Source of the DNA: Epinephelus fuscoguttatus
Lineage: Eukaryota; Chordata; Actinopteri; Perciformes; Serranidae
Assembly (NCBI RefSeq): GCF_011397635.1
Contig: NC_064759.1
Location: 21,910,428 to 21,974,427, forward strand
Direction: 5' to 3'
DNA: 64,000 nucleotides
In this document: piece after piece, positions 18,285-29,321 of the stretch
Layout of the letters: each line of letters begins with the position of its first letter
How positions within the stretch are numbered: the stretch's first letter is position 1
The notes under the pieces: model-generated
Databases searched by the model: none
What the model was told of the DNA's origin: nothing
The model's input: only the letters and a program-made list of their open reading frames with translations
Made by a program: the position numbers and the translations under genes

Positions 18285-21200
18285 CTGCAGACAGAAGGAC
18301 CGATGAGCGGCACAAACCACTGGCAAGGTGCCGGCGACACCTCAGATGACGGAGGAGCGCGACAGACCACATAAAGAAAAAGTGTTAGTGGTTACTGGTC
18401 GACAACTGACAAGTAGACTGAGATGTTTCCTGTTAGTTTGGCAATTTGTGTTAGCGATGAGGCAGCCATGCAGAAGGCAGATTCGGAAACAAACGGCAGT
18501 GTACAGAACAAAGAAGCTGATATGCGAGGAGATGCATCTGTCACTGAGGCTTGTGCTTTTAATGGGGATTTGTTTAGGAACCTTACCGTAGTCTCCTCTA
18601 GAATGGAGTTAAACTTTGAGCCCAACAGCTCTGTCTTAAGCTGTGCAAGAGTTAGGGGAGAGAGAAACAGACAGAAAAACGCAGAGAAGCGATGAAAGCA
18701 AGAGAAAACAGTGTTTGGAAAGGTCATGGTTGGAGCTACTGGACTTCTGGTGGGAGAGACTCCTCCTGTTGCCTCGTTTTCAGAGGTCAAAATGGGGTCT
18801 CATAATTCACAACTTGTTCATTACACAAAACTGTAACCCCAAACAATCTGAGAATGGTCGTCCAACCCATCCTTCATCATAATCATAATCATTAACATTA
18901 GCATGTCTCACCACTTTCTTCCTCAGATTTTGTTTGTCCTTCTTGACTGCGCTGTAGTACAAAGCAGGGTTCTCCAGGACCACGTCCTGCCTAGGGTTGC
19001 CATTCTCTCTGGGGGACGGAGTCACATAATCAGACTCGGTCTCGACTGCCACTAACGCAGGGCGACACGCCAAGCCTGGGCATCCATTTTAAAACAACAA
19101 GCTCTGTAAGGTTAAGCTGGAGGCCAACTGTGGGTGTGAGTGACGTGGTTATTTTATGGGTTTAGTCGCTGAGCTCACACCCACTTCAGGGGTGATTTGT
19201 CAGAGAAAGCTTGCAAATTTGGGGGTCCAAATATGCCTTGAGGCTAAAATAAAGCACCTTGGTTAAGAGGGCTACCTGGGTTTTATTTAGCACAGCAGGT
19301 CAAGGATACAGAAGCAGTGAGAGAGCAGGGAATCGAGCCTGCAAAATATAAGGTTAGTCCAGCTTGCTAACCCACTCTCCAAGGCAGCCAATGTGGATGT
19401 TCGAGGGAAGGATTTCAACAGGTACTTGTCGTGGCAAAGAAAGTGCTAAATTGCTCTGGAGAAATGATTCTGACGTCCACATCAATCCCACATTCACTCA
19501 TTTACAATGTGCAACAATGTGTTTTAGAATGGATGACTAGGCTTAAGTGTTTCCTTGGATTTCAGAACATGCTTAGTGAGGAAAATGACCACTTCTGCCT
19601 CGCATCGGCCTCTACATTAGTTTGTCATTTATACTCACTTCTTGTTGTTGTGGCCAACGTATCTCACTGCTGCAATGATGAAGGCTATAACCGCCACGCC
19701 CCCGATGGTGCCAACTATGACTGCCATCATGTACTTTTCTGAAAACAAAGGTGATCAAGATTAAAAACAAGAGCATTCAAGTTGATTATTCAACTATTGT
19801 TCAATATTGAACTACACATAGAAAACTTGTGCACCTAGCCAACAAGTTGACACCATATGGGGCAAAAGAAGAGCATAAGAAAGAGGAGGACAATATTTTA
19901 GAACTTCAAATTAAGGGATTGTTCACTTAATCACAGCATGATTGCTCAACCAATGAGGTGACAATGGTAGGAAGGAGAAATGTGGAATAAGCAGGAGAAG
20001 AATGTTTTACCGTAAAACTTCAATTAAAAGCCCAGTCCCTTTTACTAGCCCGGTGTGACCAATATACACTTGTCTCAATTAGATGCCTGGTCTTTTTAAA
20101 TATAAAGTCTTCAGATGTGTCTATTCTTCGATGACCCTGTAAGTTATTCATATTCCTTTGGCACCTAAGGGTCCTCACATCAAAAGACGATTGATTTAAT
20201 CACATAAAAGCCCAGGCTATTAATTGAAGTTTGCAGTATCCTAATATTAATTTCTAAAAACACAAATAACCATTTATACTGTCCATCATATTTTTATGAA
20301 AACTGCTGCAGTGTCCACAAAACATGCATGTTCAGAAAGGGCCGATCACTCTGCTGCTGGTATTGCTGCTTGCAGCTTTCTTGAGAACCGCTCATCCAAA
20401 CTACTTCACACTGTGCTTCACTGGGTCCTGAGCAATACACCTGCCATGACATAGTTGCATCCCGAGCAGTGCTGTAGTACACGCCTGACTACTTCTGGGG
20501 AACAAAGGCCTTCATTCTAAAAGTTATCTCACTGCGGCTCTAAATGTTTGAGTTTGCTTCAACGTAACATCTCCGGTTTCTCTTTCTTCATCTGCTCCTG
20601 AATGTATCGTAGTGAGGGCAAGCTGTACCCAGCATGCCATTCAGCAGTCTAACAGTTAATAGGGGTCCCCTCTCAATGCACTCCACAGTGTGTAAAAACA
20701 CACCTCTAATAAATATGTCCTTTAGATCTCAAGAGCTCGCACTCGACACTGCACTTCCTTTGGTCCTCAGCAATACACCCGCCAAGTGTGAAGTGGATCG
20801 GATGTTATAGAGAAAGTTGAAGGACAGATGCAGATAAATACAGAGATTCCTGCCATTTTAGTCAGATGAATTTCAAGGATAAGGCTGACATTAACATAGA
20901 CTTACTTATTATCATGACCCCATTGGTCCCATGAAGAGACCAAAAACAAATGTCTGTCTCAGTCTCAATCCAACAAGAGCAAAAACGTTTACAAAACAAA
21001 GTAATGTAAAAATGAAAAGCAGCACATAATCTTACAAAGCAGCTAACAAGGATACTATGGAGTACATTGAAAAGGAACCTAAATAATCACAATATTACTT
21101 TTCAGACCTGGCATCTCAGCCCTTCCTGATATTTGGGCCATGCTTTAGATTCTTTACAGAAGTCCCGGGTGGATTAGAGAATAGGGTTGCTCTGGGGGGA

Positions 21201-24200
21201 GCTCAGAGGTGCACAAAATTAATACCAAATCTTCACTATCCCTCTCTGAAGTAAAAGTACAGTTGTCTTTTGCCTCCCCTAAATGCCAGAATTGCTAATG
21301 AACATACACTGTAGAGGTCAGCGTATCTGGGGTTAATTCAGTCAAGGTCAAATCAGTCAAACCAGACAAAACATAAGCGACAGATAACAGCCACAAACAA
21401 AGGCCTTTCTCTGCATGGTGTAGAACCAACTACATTCTTTCCTGTTTAAGATGTATATCTTTAAAATTAAACTTCAAATATATAGTTGCATTTAAGCTGC
21501 ACACTCTGGGCACTGTTGTTTTTGGCAAACGCTACTCAAACAGGAGGAAACTGCATTTGTTGGGGACTATTTACTGCTGTGGATCAATACACAATTGATT
21601 AACTTATGGCAGCAGGACAGCGTATAAAAGATCAGCTCAAAATAAAGTGTCCATGTTCTTGGTAATGAAGAATCATGTGGTCTTTTCATGGGATGTGTTG
21701 CCAAGGAAAATGTAGAATATCACCTGACTTATCCTTTAAATTTTACAATAGTGTCACATTAGTTTAAATAAGGATAGACAGTAGAACACAGAGAATGCAA
21801 TTAGACAGATGACAAAGAGAAGGCAGAGGCAGGAGGAAATTCTCAAATGATTTTATCAAGCATCACTACAGGTAAAGTTCTGGTGTACAGTTAATCTGAA
21901 CTCACTCTCCTGCTGCAGCTCCAGGAGTACGCTCTCTCTTCCATACATGTTGGAGATGCTGCAGTGTACGTTGACAGCAGGGCCGCCGTTGTCGACCCGC
22001 TCGCCTTTCTCCCGCAGCTTGATCATACCCGTGGAGGTGTGTCCGTCTGTGTGCGTGTAGAAGTTGTACCGGCCGTCTGTTTCGTTGATAGTGATGTTCA
22101 GGTCGGGCAGGTAGAACTCGATGGTGGGCTCAGGGTTTCCTGTTGCCATGCAGACACACTGGACGCCCTCCCTCACCACTGTGCACTTTGACTCCTCCAG
22201 AAGGACTGGGGCATCTATTGAAGGAGGCAGCAGAGTAAAAAGCTAAAATGCAGCAATGGATTTGAATATATGAATCTGAAACAATATTTTGGTCTGGACA
22301 AGTGTTTCTCACATAAGAAAAACTTGTTTACTCAATGAAAGTATGATGTTTTTAGTGTTTTTATGATCCTTTTGGCCTGCAGATCATCATCAGTCTTCTT
22401 TTTTACACTATACCATTGGGTGAAATGCACGAAAGTGAGGCACTCACACTCAACAGTGATGTTGAAGGAGCTGCTGGCTCTTCCATGCTCGTTCTCGGCC
22501 AGGCAGCGGTATTGTCCGTCTCCCTGCGGTGTGATCTCTGCAATCTCCAGCACTGACAGCTCGTCGGCAGTGATGGTGCCCACCAGCTCTCCGTCCTTCA
22601 GCCAGGTGAGGGTTGGGGCCGGGCTGCCCTGGGTGCTACAGTGCAGAGACAACGTGGTTCCCTCTAGTACCGTCATAGAGTCGTTTACCAGGGGCTCTCG
22701 GGGAGGGTCTGCAAAAAAAATATAGTGAGATTAATTTTGTTTGTTTGAGAAAAATGTCTGTTTATCATTTACACAGTTCTAGAATATACAGTGTATCCTC
22801 CTTTAACATGAAGGACCCAAAGTGTTGTTAAACTGGTAATAACTGATTTTTTCTTTGGCCACTTGAGGGCAGCAAAAACAAACTGTGAGCACAACACTGA
22901 CATGTTATCACTCAACAGCTGATTCACACATCACAGCAGTTACAGAGCAACCAACCTCTAACAGCTCCTGAGGGAAATATCTATCACTTAAAGGGACAGT
23001 TCACCTCAAAATCTAAAATACAGATTTTCCTCTTACCTGTTATGCTGTTTATCAGTCTAGATTGTTTTGGTGTGAGTTGCCCAGTGTTGCCGATATCGGC
23101 CATAGAGATGTCTACCTTCTCTCCAATATAATGGAAGTAGATGGTGCTTGGCTTGTGGTGACCACAGTGCCAAAAAAATAAATCTGAAAAACTCAACAAC
23201 AATGTCTCTTTCCAGAAATCATGACCTGGTTACTGAAGATAATCCACAGACTTTGTTGCGAGCAGTTTCATGTAGGAACTATTTTCTTTCTACCAAACTA
23301 CACCCCTCAGCCATATCACCACACTGAAGGAGGCGTGCATCTATTCATGGATGAGAGGCTTGTGCTCGTGACAGCACGCACAGATTGCAAACATTGACGG
23401 CGTCCTCCTTGGCTGAGCTGTAACGTCAGCTAGCTCTGTAGTGCTAGGTGGGCAAGCAGTAGATGCACACTTCCTTCTGCACTGTGATACAGTTGGTGGG
23501 TGTAGTTCCGTCAAAAGAAAATAGTTCCCATATTAAACTGCTCACAACAAGCCTGTGAATTATCTTGAGTAACCAGGTTCAGTTTATAAAATGTTTTTCT
23601 TTGAGCACCACAAGCCGAATGCCATCTGTTTCCATTATATTGGGGAGAAGGCAGACATCTCTACGGCCGATACCCCCAACACACCAAAATAATCTAGAGT
23701 GATAAGTAGCACTACAGGTAAGAGAAAAAATACATAGTTTTGATTTTTGGGGTGAACTGTCCATTTAAGCTTCTACGTGCTATGTTCACCAGCTAGTTAC
23801 TAAGTGTGTGGTTTTGCTGTCTGATGGTGAACAAGATGTGGGCAGTGGGTTTTTGGAGCTTTTTGTTGAAAACAGCTGCTGCTACATCAGGAAAGGACAC
23901 CATGAGGGCTGTTAGAGTGAAACAAATCAGTAAATTTACAGGTTCGGACAGCTAAACAATGCGCTGAAAGTCACTATAAAGCTCCATAAAGATTTGGGTG
24001 ATAACCCTCTGTTGCTTCATCACTGTGAGCAATCTCTTCATCATTGTTTTCACATGTTCATTTGATACGTTGTTAAAATAAAAATGACCCTTTAATGTTG
24101 AGCATCCTACAAAGGGAGTCTGAGTATAAAATATATGTATGTTTTAATGAGTGCATTATTACCTTGGGCAGAGATTTCTGGCTCTCAAAACACAGAACTC

Positions 24201-27200
24201 CTCCAACCTACTCACACTTTCACTGTTTAAGTGGAAGCACTCATGAGCTGTGTCCCAGTTCCAGACTACGTATCAATGATCAGCAGATTTTGAATACATA
24301 GAGCCTTCACGCAGGAAAAAACAAAAGTAGACTCAATCTTTATTTTTCCGCCATCGCCTCCTTGTGGCTCTGAAGCTCTGCCTTGCATTTTGAAAAAAGG
24401 ATAGTTTGGAAAAGACTGAGCATCTGTATGAACAGCAGCTAAAGGGATGATTTGAGACAGATCAATGGATGTTTTTTATTTGTACCCTGTTGAAATCTGT
24501 TGTAGCTTAATCCAGGCCGACAAGAGCTGCTGTCTTTTATAGATACGTGGGCTGCAAATTTCTAAGAGCCACATTGTGAGCCTACAGAGGGTGAGCATTT
24601 GATACTCAAAACATTTTCAGTGGACTATTCCTTTACTGTTTCTGATGGGAGAATTTAAGCTGATTGTAAACTCATTTTAGGTCATCATCTGAACTCACAA
24701 ATGCAAATCAAATGCAACTTGCTGCACCCCAGTTCCTGACTACATACTAACTGAACACAGCATGTATACAGCCTCACAGACTTACACTTGACGGCCAGGT
24801 ACATTGAGGTGTTCATGATGCCGTAGCCATTGTCCCCGACGCAGGTGTAGATTCCCTCCTGCGCTGGCGTAATATCGTCCAGGGAGAGGGAGACATTGGA
24901 CGCCGTGTCCCACAGCAGCTCCTGGTCTCCGAACATCCAGGAAATCCTGGGAGGAGGGTTACTGTCCACCTCGCAGTGCAGCGTCACAGAGCTGCCCTCC
25001 ATCACCTCAGAGGACACATTCACCCACACAGAGCGTGGAGCATCTGGGAGGGAAAGTAAGGCAGAGAACTGAATGTCCCACAGCTCAGCAACACTGGATG
25101 GCTGCCTCTTGAAAAAACATGGATTGATCTGAATCAAATTTAGCAACATGTAGAGAGGCAAGGTCCCTCCCCCTTCAGGTGGACCACCATGAGACCTTAT
25201 TTCCAAATATATGTTTGGAATTTAATGTCTCCTGTTCTGTTTGAATTGTGATTGTGAAAGATCATTTAGCAAGTCAAGGAAGTCATAGTTTTTCATAAAC
25301 CTGTAAAGTCTTAAAAGAAAGACTACACAACTCGCGAACGTGACATCATTACTTCCTCTCTCGCTTAAACTATGATGTCTGTGGGTTTCAAACTGGGATG
25401 TACTCACGCGGGCAAAAAGTCTCGCTCCTTCTTTTGTTTCCCGGCTGATAAAAAGACCGGGAGTCAATGAACACAACACATCAGGTCAGATAACATTACA
25501 TTTGTGCTAAATGACATTACGACAAACTGCGTCTTTCTGAACTTGCAAAATTATCTTTAAACACGATACTTTGCCAATTTTCAACCGGCTCTGTATCATA
25601 ACAATGTGGGTAATGTGTGTAAATGATCTGTGGTAAACTTCCCTCCATTTAACCAGCCAGCAGAGCTCCCTGCTCATTCCCAGCTCAAACACAAAGCACG
25701 TCACCCAGTAAATTTTTGCTGGCTCTGGGTTTGTTGCTCAAACTACAGACACGTACTTCCACATTTTCATATGCCCGCCACTACAGACACGAAAAGAGGG
25801 CCACTCCTCTCCCTCTTTTTCTCAGATCAAACAGTAAAACTAAGCAGCGCTGATCGAATATGAACCAACCTTCTGTCACTGTATTGCCTATAAATCGCCT
25901 TAAACTTTTTAAGAAACATATTTTAAATTATTGTTTAACTGCAAAACAAGGTTGTTTATTACCAGATGGCCACCATATTGTTTCCTGTGAAAAAACGGAG
26001 AAGCTCTCATTATGTTGCCCACCAGCGGGAGCATTTATTGGTCCAGTGCGGAGCAGTGCATTCTGGTGGTTTCAGGTGTTCTACCTCTTGATCTAAAGCA
26101 AATGCCACAGCCCTTTTCCTCTGTTTTCTCTGATCATGTAGCTAGAGTTCTACAAGAGAAAAGACTGTCTTTTCAGCATTAAAATACTTCTTCAAACAGA
26201 CAAACATCCTGTAGTTCATAGCACAATTCAAATGGGCTAAAAAAAATGTTGTCTTCCAACGCTGACTACCGTACATATTAATACCACATAAAATACCACT
26301 CCATGGGGGACACAGGAAGCGGAGGGACTTTGCCTCTCTATAACTCAGTTAAATGTAGGACAGCAATATGTGCATGCATGATGCAAACACTAAAGAGAAT
26401 ATGTTCCAGCTTGGGCAACCACTGAGAAGTCTGCTTTATAGGAATTCATTACTGCTGTTGGGACTCTAGTATGGCGTGTCAGACACAAGTCCCTTTGAGA
26501 CTATGGATAAAAGTGGAAAAGTTTCATTACTACTTATTGGCCTATTGTGAGAAGTGCTTTTCTAACTTACACTTGATGTCCAGAGAGATGAGCCTCTCGT
26601 AGACCAGTGTGGTGTTGGGGAAGTAGACCCTGCAGCCCAGCAGCTGCCCGTTGTGCATGGGTCTGGGTGTGAAGGTGAGGGTGCTGGAGAGCACCGCTGT
26701 GTTGCTCTCCTCCAGATAGTCGGAGCTGAACTCTGGGTCAGGCAGGTAGTCGGTGTACATCCACTGGATCTCTGGAGTCATGTCGGGGCAGTTGTCTGGA
26801 GCGTAGCACGTCAGCTCCAGACTCTCATCGCTGACGATCTCCTCTGGGACGTCAATGTTGGGTTGATCTGGTGGAGAGGAAATTGCTGGATGATTTAACA
26901 ATAATAAGAGGAACTTCATTTGTAAAGCAGCATTCTGTCCTCATGCGGAGATGCAAGAGATCAAGGCTAAGCAAAAATACTGTAGTAACCTGAAAAATTC
27001 CAAAACAATGACACAAATTAAAAAGGAAAAAAGGATTAAAATGACAAAGAACCAAACATATAAAAGCTGTAAAAGGAAGGTCATCCCAAATAAGAAGCCA
27101 AATTAAATTAAATGGCAAAGGTTTTCAAAAAATTTTTGAAAGACTATTTTCAGCCTTTTCAGCTGGTGATTTAAGTCATAACTCAAATAATTATTACATT

Positions 27201-28214
27201 TACTATCACTGATTTCACATATTTGTGTCTGGTTTATTGGTTGGGCTGCGTGATGTGGAGAAAACCAAATATAATACATCTCATTATTGATATTTTGACA
27301 GTTGGATTGAAGGGTATACTATTGGTGCTTTCACAAATTATTTACACAATGAGATTTTTGATAAATAATCATCAGTAATGTGAATATAAGAATAGGTGGA
27401 TAAAGAAAAATAAAAGAACAACTAGAACAGTCTGGTAAGTTCACAAAATTACATCACTTTACTGTAATGCAGCCTTTAAAACCAGGAGAAGACAACACTT
27501 TAGATAAACGATTTTTTTTAAATCTAAGACTATATCTAGTGTCACAACATTGATATAATATTAATTTCTATTCATTTCTGTTTTAATTTTATATGCATGA
27601 AAAAATACAAAACACAAAACGACTAACAATATTGATATATTGCCCTATTTATCGTTACAATTGAATGTGTGTTTCACTCTGATCAGTGACTTACCCAGAA
27701 CTTTGAGCTCAGAGAAGTCTGGGTACGTATACATGTTGGCACCACCGAGGTCAGCACGAAAGTAGTATCTTCCTGAGTGCTCTGTGCCGACGTTGTTGAT
27801 GAGCAGAGTGCAGTTCCTCTGATGCAGGTCACCCAGCAGCTTGGTGCGGCCCTTGTAGCTCTCATGCACGACGTCTGTGCGTGATTTGAAGACAACAGGA
27901 GGGAAGAGTTGAGGGTACGGCTGGCCGAAGTACCAGATACCGTGAGTGCCACGGTACGGCCTGATGCCGGACGGATACATGAAGGTGCATGGGATGACCA
28001 CGCAGGAGTTTGTCATGGCCGAGATGTCCCGGGGTACCCAAACATTCCACTGGCAACTGGCATCTGAGAGGAGATCAGAGACATAGTGTGAGTTTATTGC
28101 ACTGATAGTGTGACAGTGGAAGAATATATCTACTATCAAAGAAGGAATGAGGTAGAGGGATTTATTACCATTGATGATCAACAGCAGTGGTAAGAGCAGC
28201 TCCAAACACCACAT
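18126..28214 (-). CDS. mag: Myelin-associated glycoprotein (Siglec-4)
   Basis: Five-Ig sialic-acid-binding adhesion receptor of myelinating glia. Exons: 28169-28214 (signal), 27695-28063 (V-set), 26571-26867, 24786-25043, 22448-22708, 21906-22214 (Ig2-Ig5), 19639-19738 (membrane), 18912-19051 and 18126-18284 (tail); about 645 residues against 626 in human L-MAG. The V-set has HGIWYF, PPVVFKSRT, RNCTLL and SGRYYFRADLGG; its Arg is residue 118, the same number as in mammalian MAG. Ig5 opens APVLLEESKC as in MAG. Signal to membrane exons join in phase. The membrane-to-tail junction does not (2 out, 1 in), so a small exon may be missing. The tail has LYYSAV, LNYAAL and SNYTEI, all ITIM-consensus. 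The extracellular call is very firm; the tail joins are less so. Confidence 0.92.
18912..19051 (-). CDS. mag: mag exon: proximal cytoplasmic tail
   Basis: The frame contains ESDYVTPSPRENGNP and ENPALYYSAVKKDKQ and ends at GTG|GTGAGA in phase 0. The acceptor is GTTAG (19051) or GGCAG (19045); both imply phase 1 in, which conflicts with the phase-2 donor of the membrane exon. LYYSAV fits the ITIM consensus. Confidence 0.72.
19639..19738 (-). CDS. mag: mag exon: transmembrane segment
   Basis: 100 bp, phase 1 in and 2 out; acceptor TGTTTTCAG, donor AAGAA|GTGAGT. It encodes KKYMMAVIVGTIGGVAVIAF and then a hydrophobic run ending VRYVGHNNKK. Confidence 0.88.
20010..20260. repeat. Dispersed repeat copy in a mag intron
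   Basis: Shares TTCAATTAAAAGCC and CAGTCCCTTTTACTAGCCC with 53565-53720. Unclassified. The rest of this intron (19740-21900) shows no exon; 21500-21740 is another family copy (see 63064-63385). Confidence 0.5.
21906..22214 (-). CDS. mag: mag exon: Ig domain 5
   Basis: 309 bp, phase 1 to 1. It starts APVLLEESKC, then VQCVCMATGNPEPTIEF and VHCSISNMYG; ends at A|GTGAGT. The K-C-x8-C-V-C motif is also in the third Ig of genes A and B. Confidence 0.92.
22448..22708 (-). CDS. mag: mag exon: Ig domain 4
   Basis: 261 bp, phase 1 to 1. It contains EGTTLSLHCSTQGSPAPTL and GDGQYRCLAENEHGRA; ends TVE then T|GTGAGT. Confidence 0.92.
22840..24090. repeat. Dispersed repeat split by a MITE insertion
   Basis: The outer halves (22840-22987 and 23769-24090) match one continuous stretch at about 37005-37875 (TATGTTCACCAG, TTTAGAGCTTT, TAGATTTAGGTGATAA-like). 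The interruption is the TTAA element at 22992-23764. Confidence 0.65.
22992..23764. mobile_element. Long-inverted-repeat MITE (GGACAGTTCACC family), TTAA target
   Basis: TTAA at 22988-22991 and 23765-23768; ends AGGGACAGTTCACC and, from the right, TGGACAGTTCACC. Arms of about 220 bp hold the TCTAGATTGTTTTGGTGTG block and its inverse. It lies between mag Ig3 and Ig4 exons. A second copy is at about 46576-47012. Confidence 0.8.
24786..25043 (-). CDS. mag: mag exon: Ig domain 3
   Basis: 258 bp, phase 1 to 1; acceptor CCTCCCAG, donor T|GTAAGT. It contains EGSSVTLHCEVDSNPPP and ITPAQEGIYTCVGDNGYG. Confidence 0.92.
25044..26570. other. mag intron between Ig2 and Ig3 exons
   Basis: No additional exon or clear repeat seen. 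The introns at 26868-27694 and 28064-28168 are equally plain. Confidence 0.5.
26571..26867 (-). CDS. mag: mag exon: Ig domain 2
   Basis: 297 bp, phase 1 to 1; acceptor CCACCAG, donor T|GTAAGT. LTCYAPDNCPDMTPEIQW and the closing LGCRVYFPNTTL match MAG Ig2. Confidence 0.92.
27695..28063 (-). CDS. mag: mag exon: V-set domain with sialic-acid-binding Arg118
   Basis: 369 bp, phase 1 to 1. It has CQWNVW, then CVVIPC, HGIWYF, VVFKSRTDVVHES, RNCTLLI and YYFRADLGG. The arginine of YYFR is residue 118 counted from the ATG. An extra Cys at residue 19 (SCQW) is not in human MAG. Confidence 0.93.
28169..28214 (-). CDS. mag: mag exon: signal peptide
   Basis: The ATG at 28214 gives MWCLELLLPLLLIIN and a phase-1 donor AATG|GTAATA. 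A four-codon upstream frame (ATG at 28239, ending TGA) precedes it in the leader. Confidence 0.87.
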
Positions 28215-28244
28215 GGTCTCTGCTCAACGCTGAACCATAGACCT
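28215..28244 (-). other. mag: mag 5' UTR within the first coding exon
   Basis: An acceptor GTGTTGCAG at 28245-28253 makes the exon start at 28244, so an untranslated exon lies upstream. The leader includes an upstream ATG that closes after four codons. Confidence 0.6.
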
Positions 28245-29321
28245 CTGCAACACATAACATCCTGTCAGTTACAGCACACGCATCACCAAGAGAAAAAAAC
28301 CTGAAATATCTTGTTTACAGCATTGGTGCTGCTGAGTGAGTCAGACACTACATTTACCTCTCAGAATCACACCGATTCCTCAAAATGTTTTTGAGATTGA
28401 ACAGTTTCTGGGCTTTGACTAAGGCATCGTACCCCAAATTATACCAAAAACCTTTTTAAATAGAACTCTGAAAACCACAAAGAAGAACAAAACAGCTTTA
28501 ACTCCAGGACTATGCATTTTAAATGGTTTAAAAATCCCAAAGGTTGTACAATTTGCTCAGCCCACAGAGGAACATCTAGTCTTTTGACTGAATCACTGAT
28601 CACCAAGATTGGAGTCAGGCGATGTTGGCATGACAAAAGGGGATATATATACCTCTGCAATATGAAACATTTTTGTACAATTGCCAAAAAGCAATTCCAA
28701 CTTCATATTTTTATAACATCACAGATGGTTCTGTATCAGTATTCATCCGAGCACAATAGCTCATTTCATGCCCCTGATGAAACAAAACCAATATAACACC
28801 GCAGCCGTGATTCAAAGACATATTTATCTACAAAAACATCACAATGCACTAATTTTCTCCCTTAACAATAGGTAGGAAAACAACACACATTATATCAGTC
28901 GTTTGTTTTGTGAAATCCTTTTGTCTTACATCATTATCATTATTAACAGAATAAGAAACTGATAAAATGATATACGCCTGGTTTTCACCCACTGTTCAGT
29001 AGCACATTATGGACCACGTTATGGACTAAATAACTGGATAAAGTGACAGAAATGCCGCATGTTTCAGTGCCTAATAAACAAAACACCATCAGAGATGTCC
29101 CCTTGCTGTAGATGGTGAGGAAACTGAAATTCCTTTAACATCGATTGCTCTTCACTGAGATAGAATTAGATATGATAGTTACTATTCAGAGCTTAAAATA
29201 GCTATTTGTTTTCAATGTATTGCAGTATCTATGAGTAGCTACTCGCATTCTTAACTCAAGTGAGTATTTTTGTGTTAAAGGTCCAGTGTGTAGGATTTAG
29301 GAGGATTAATTAGCAGAAATG

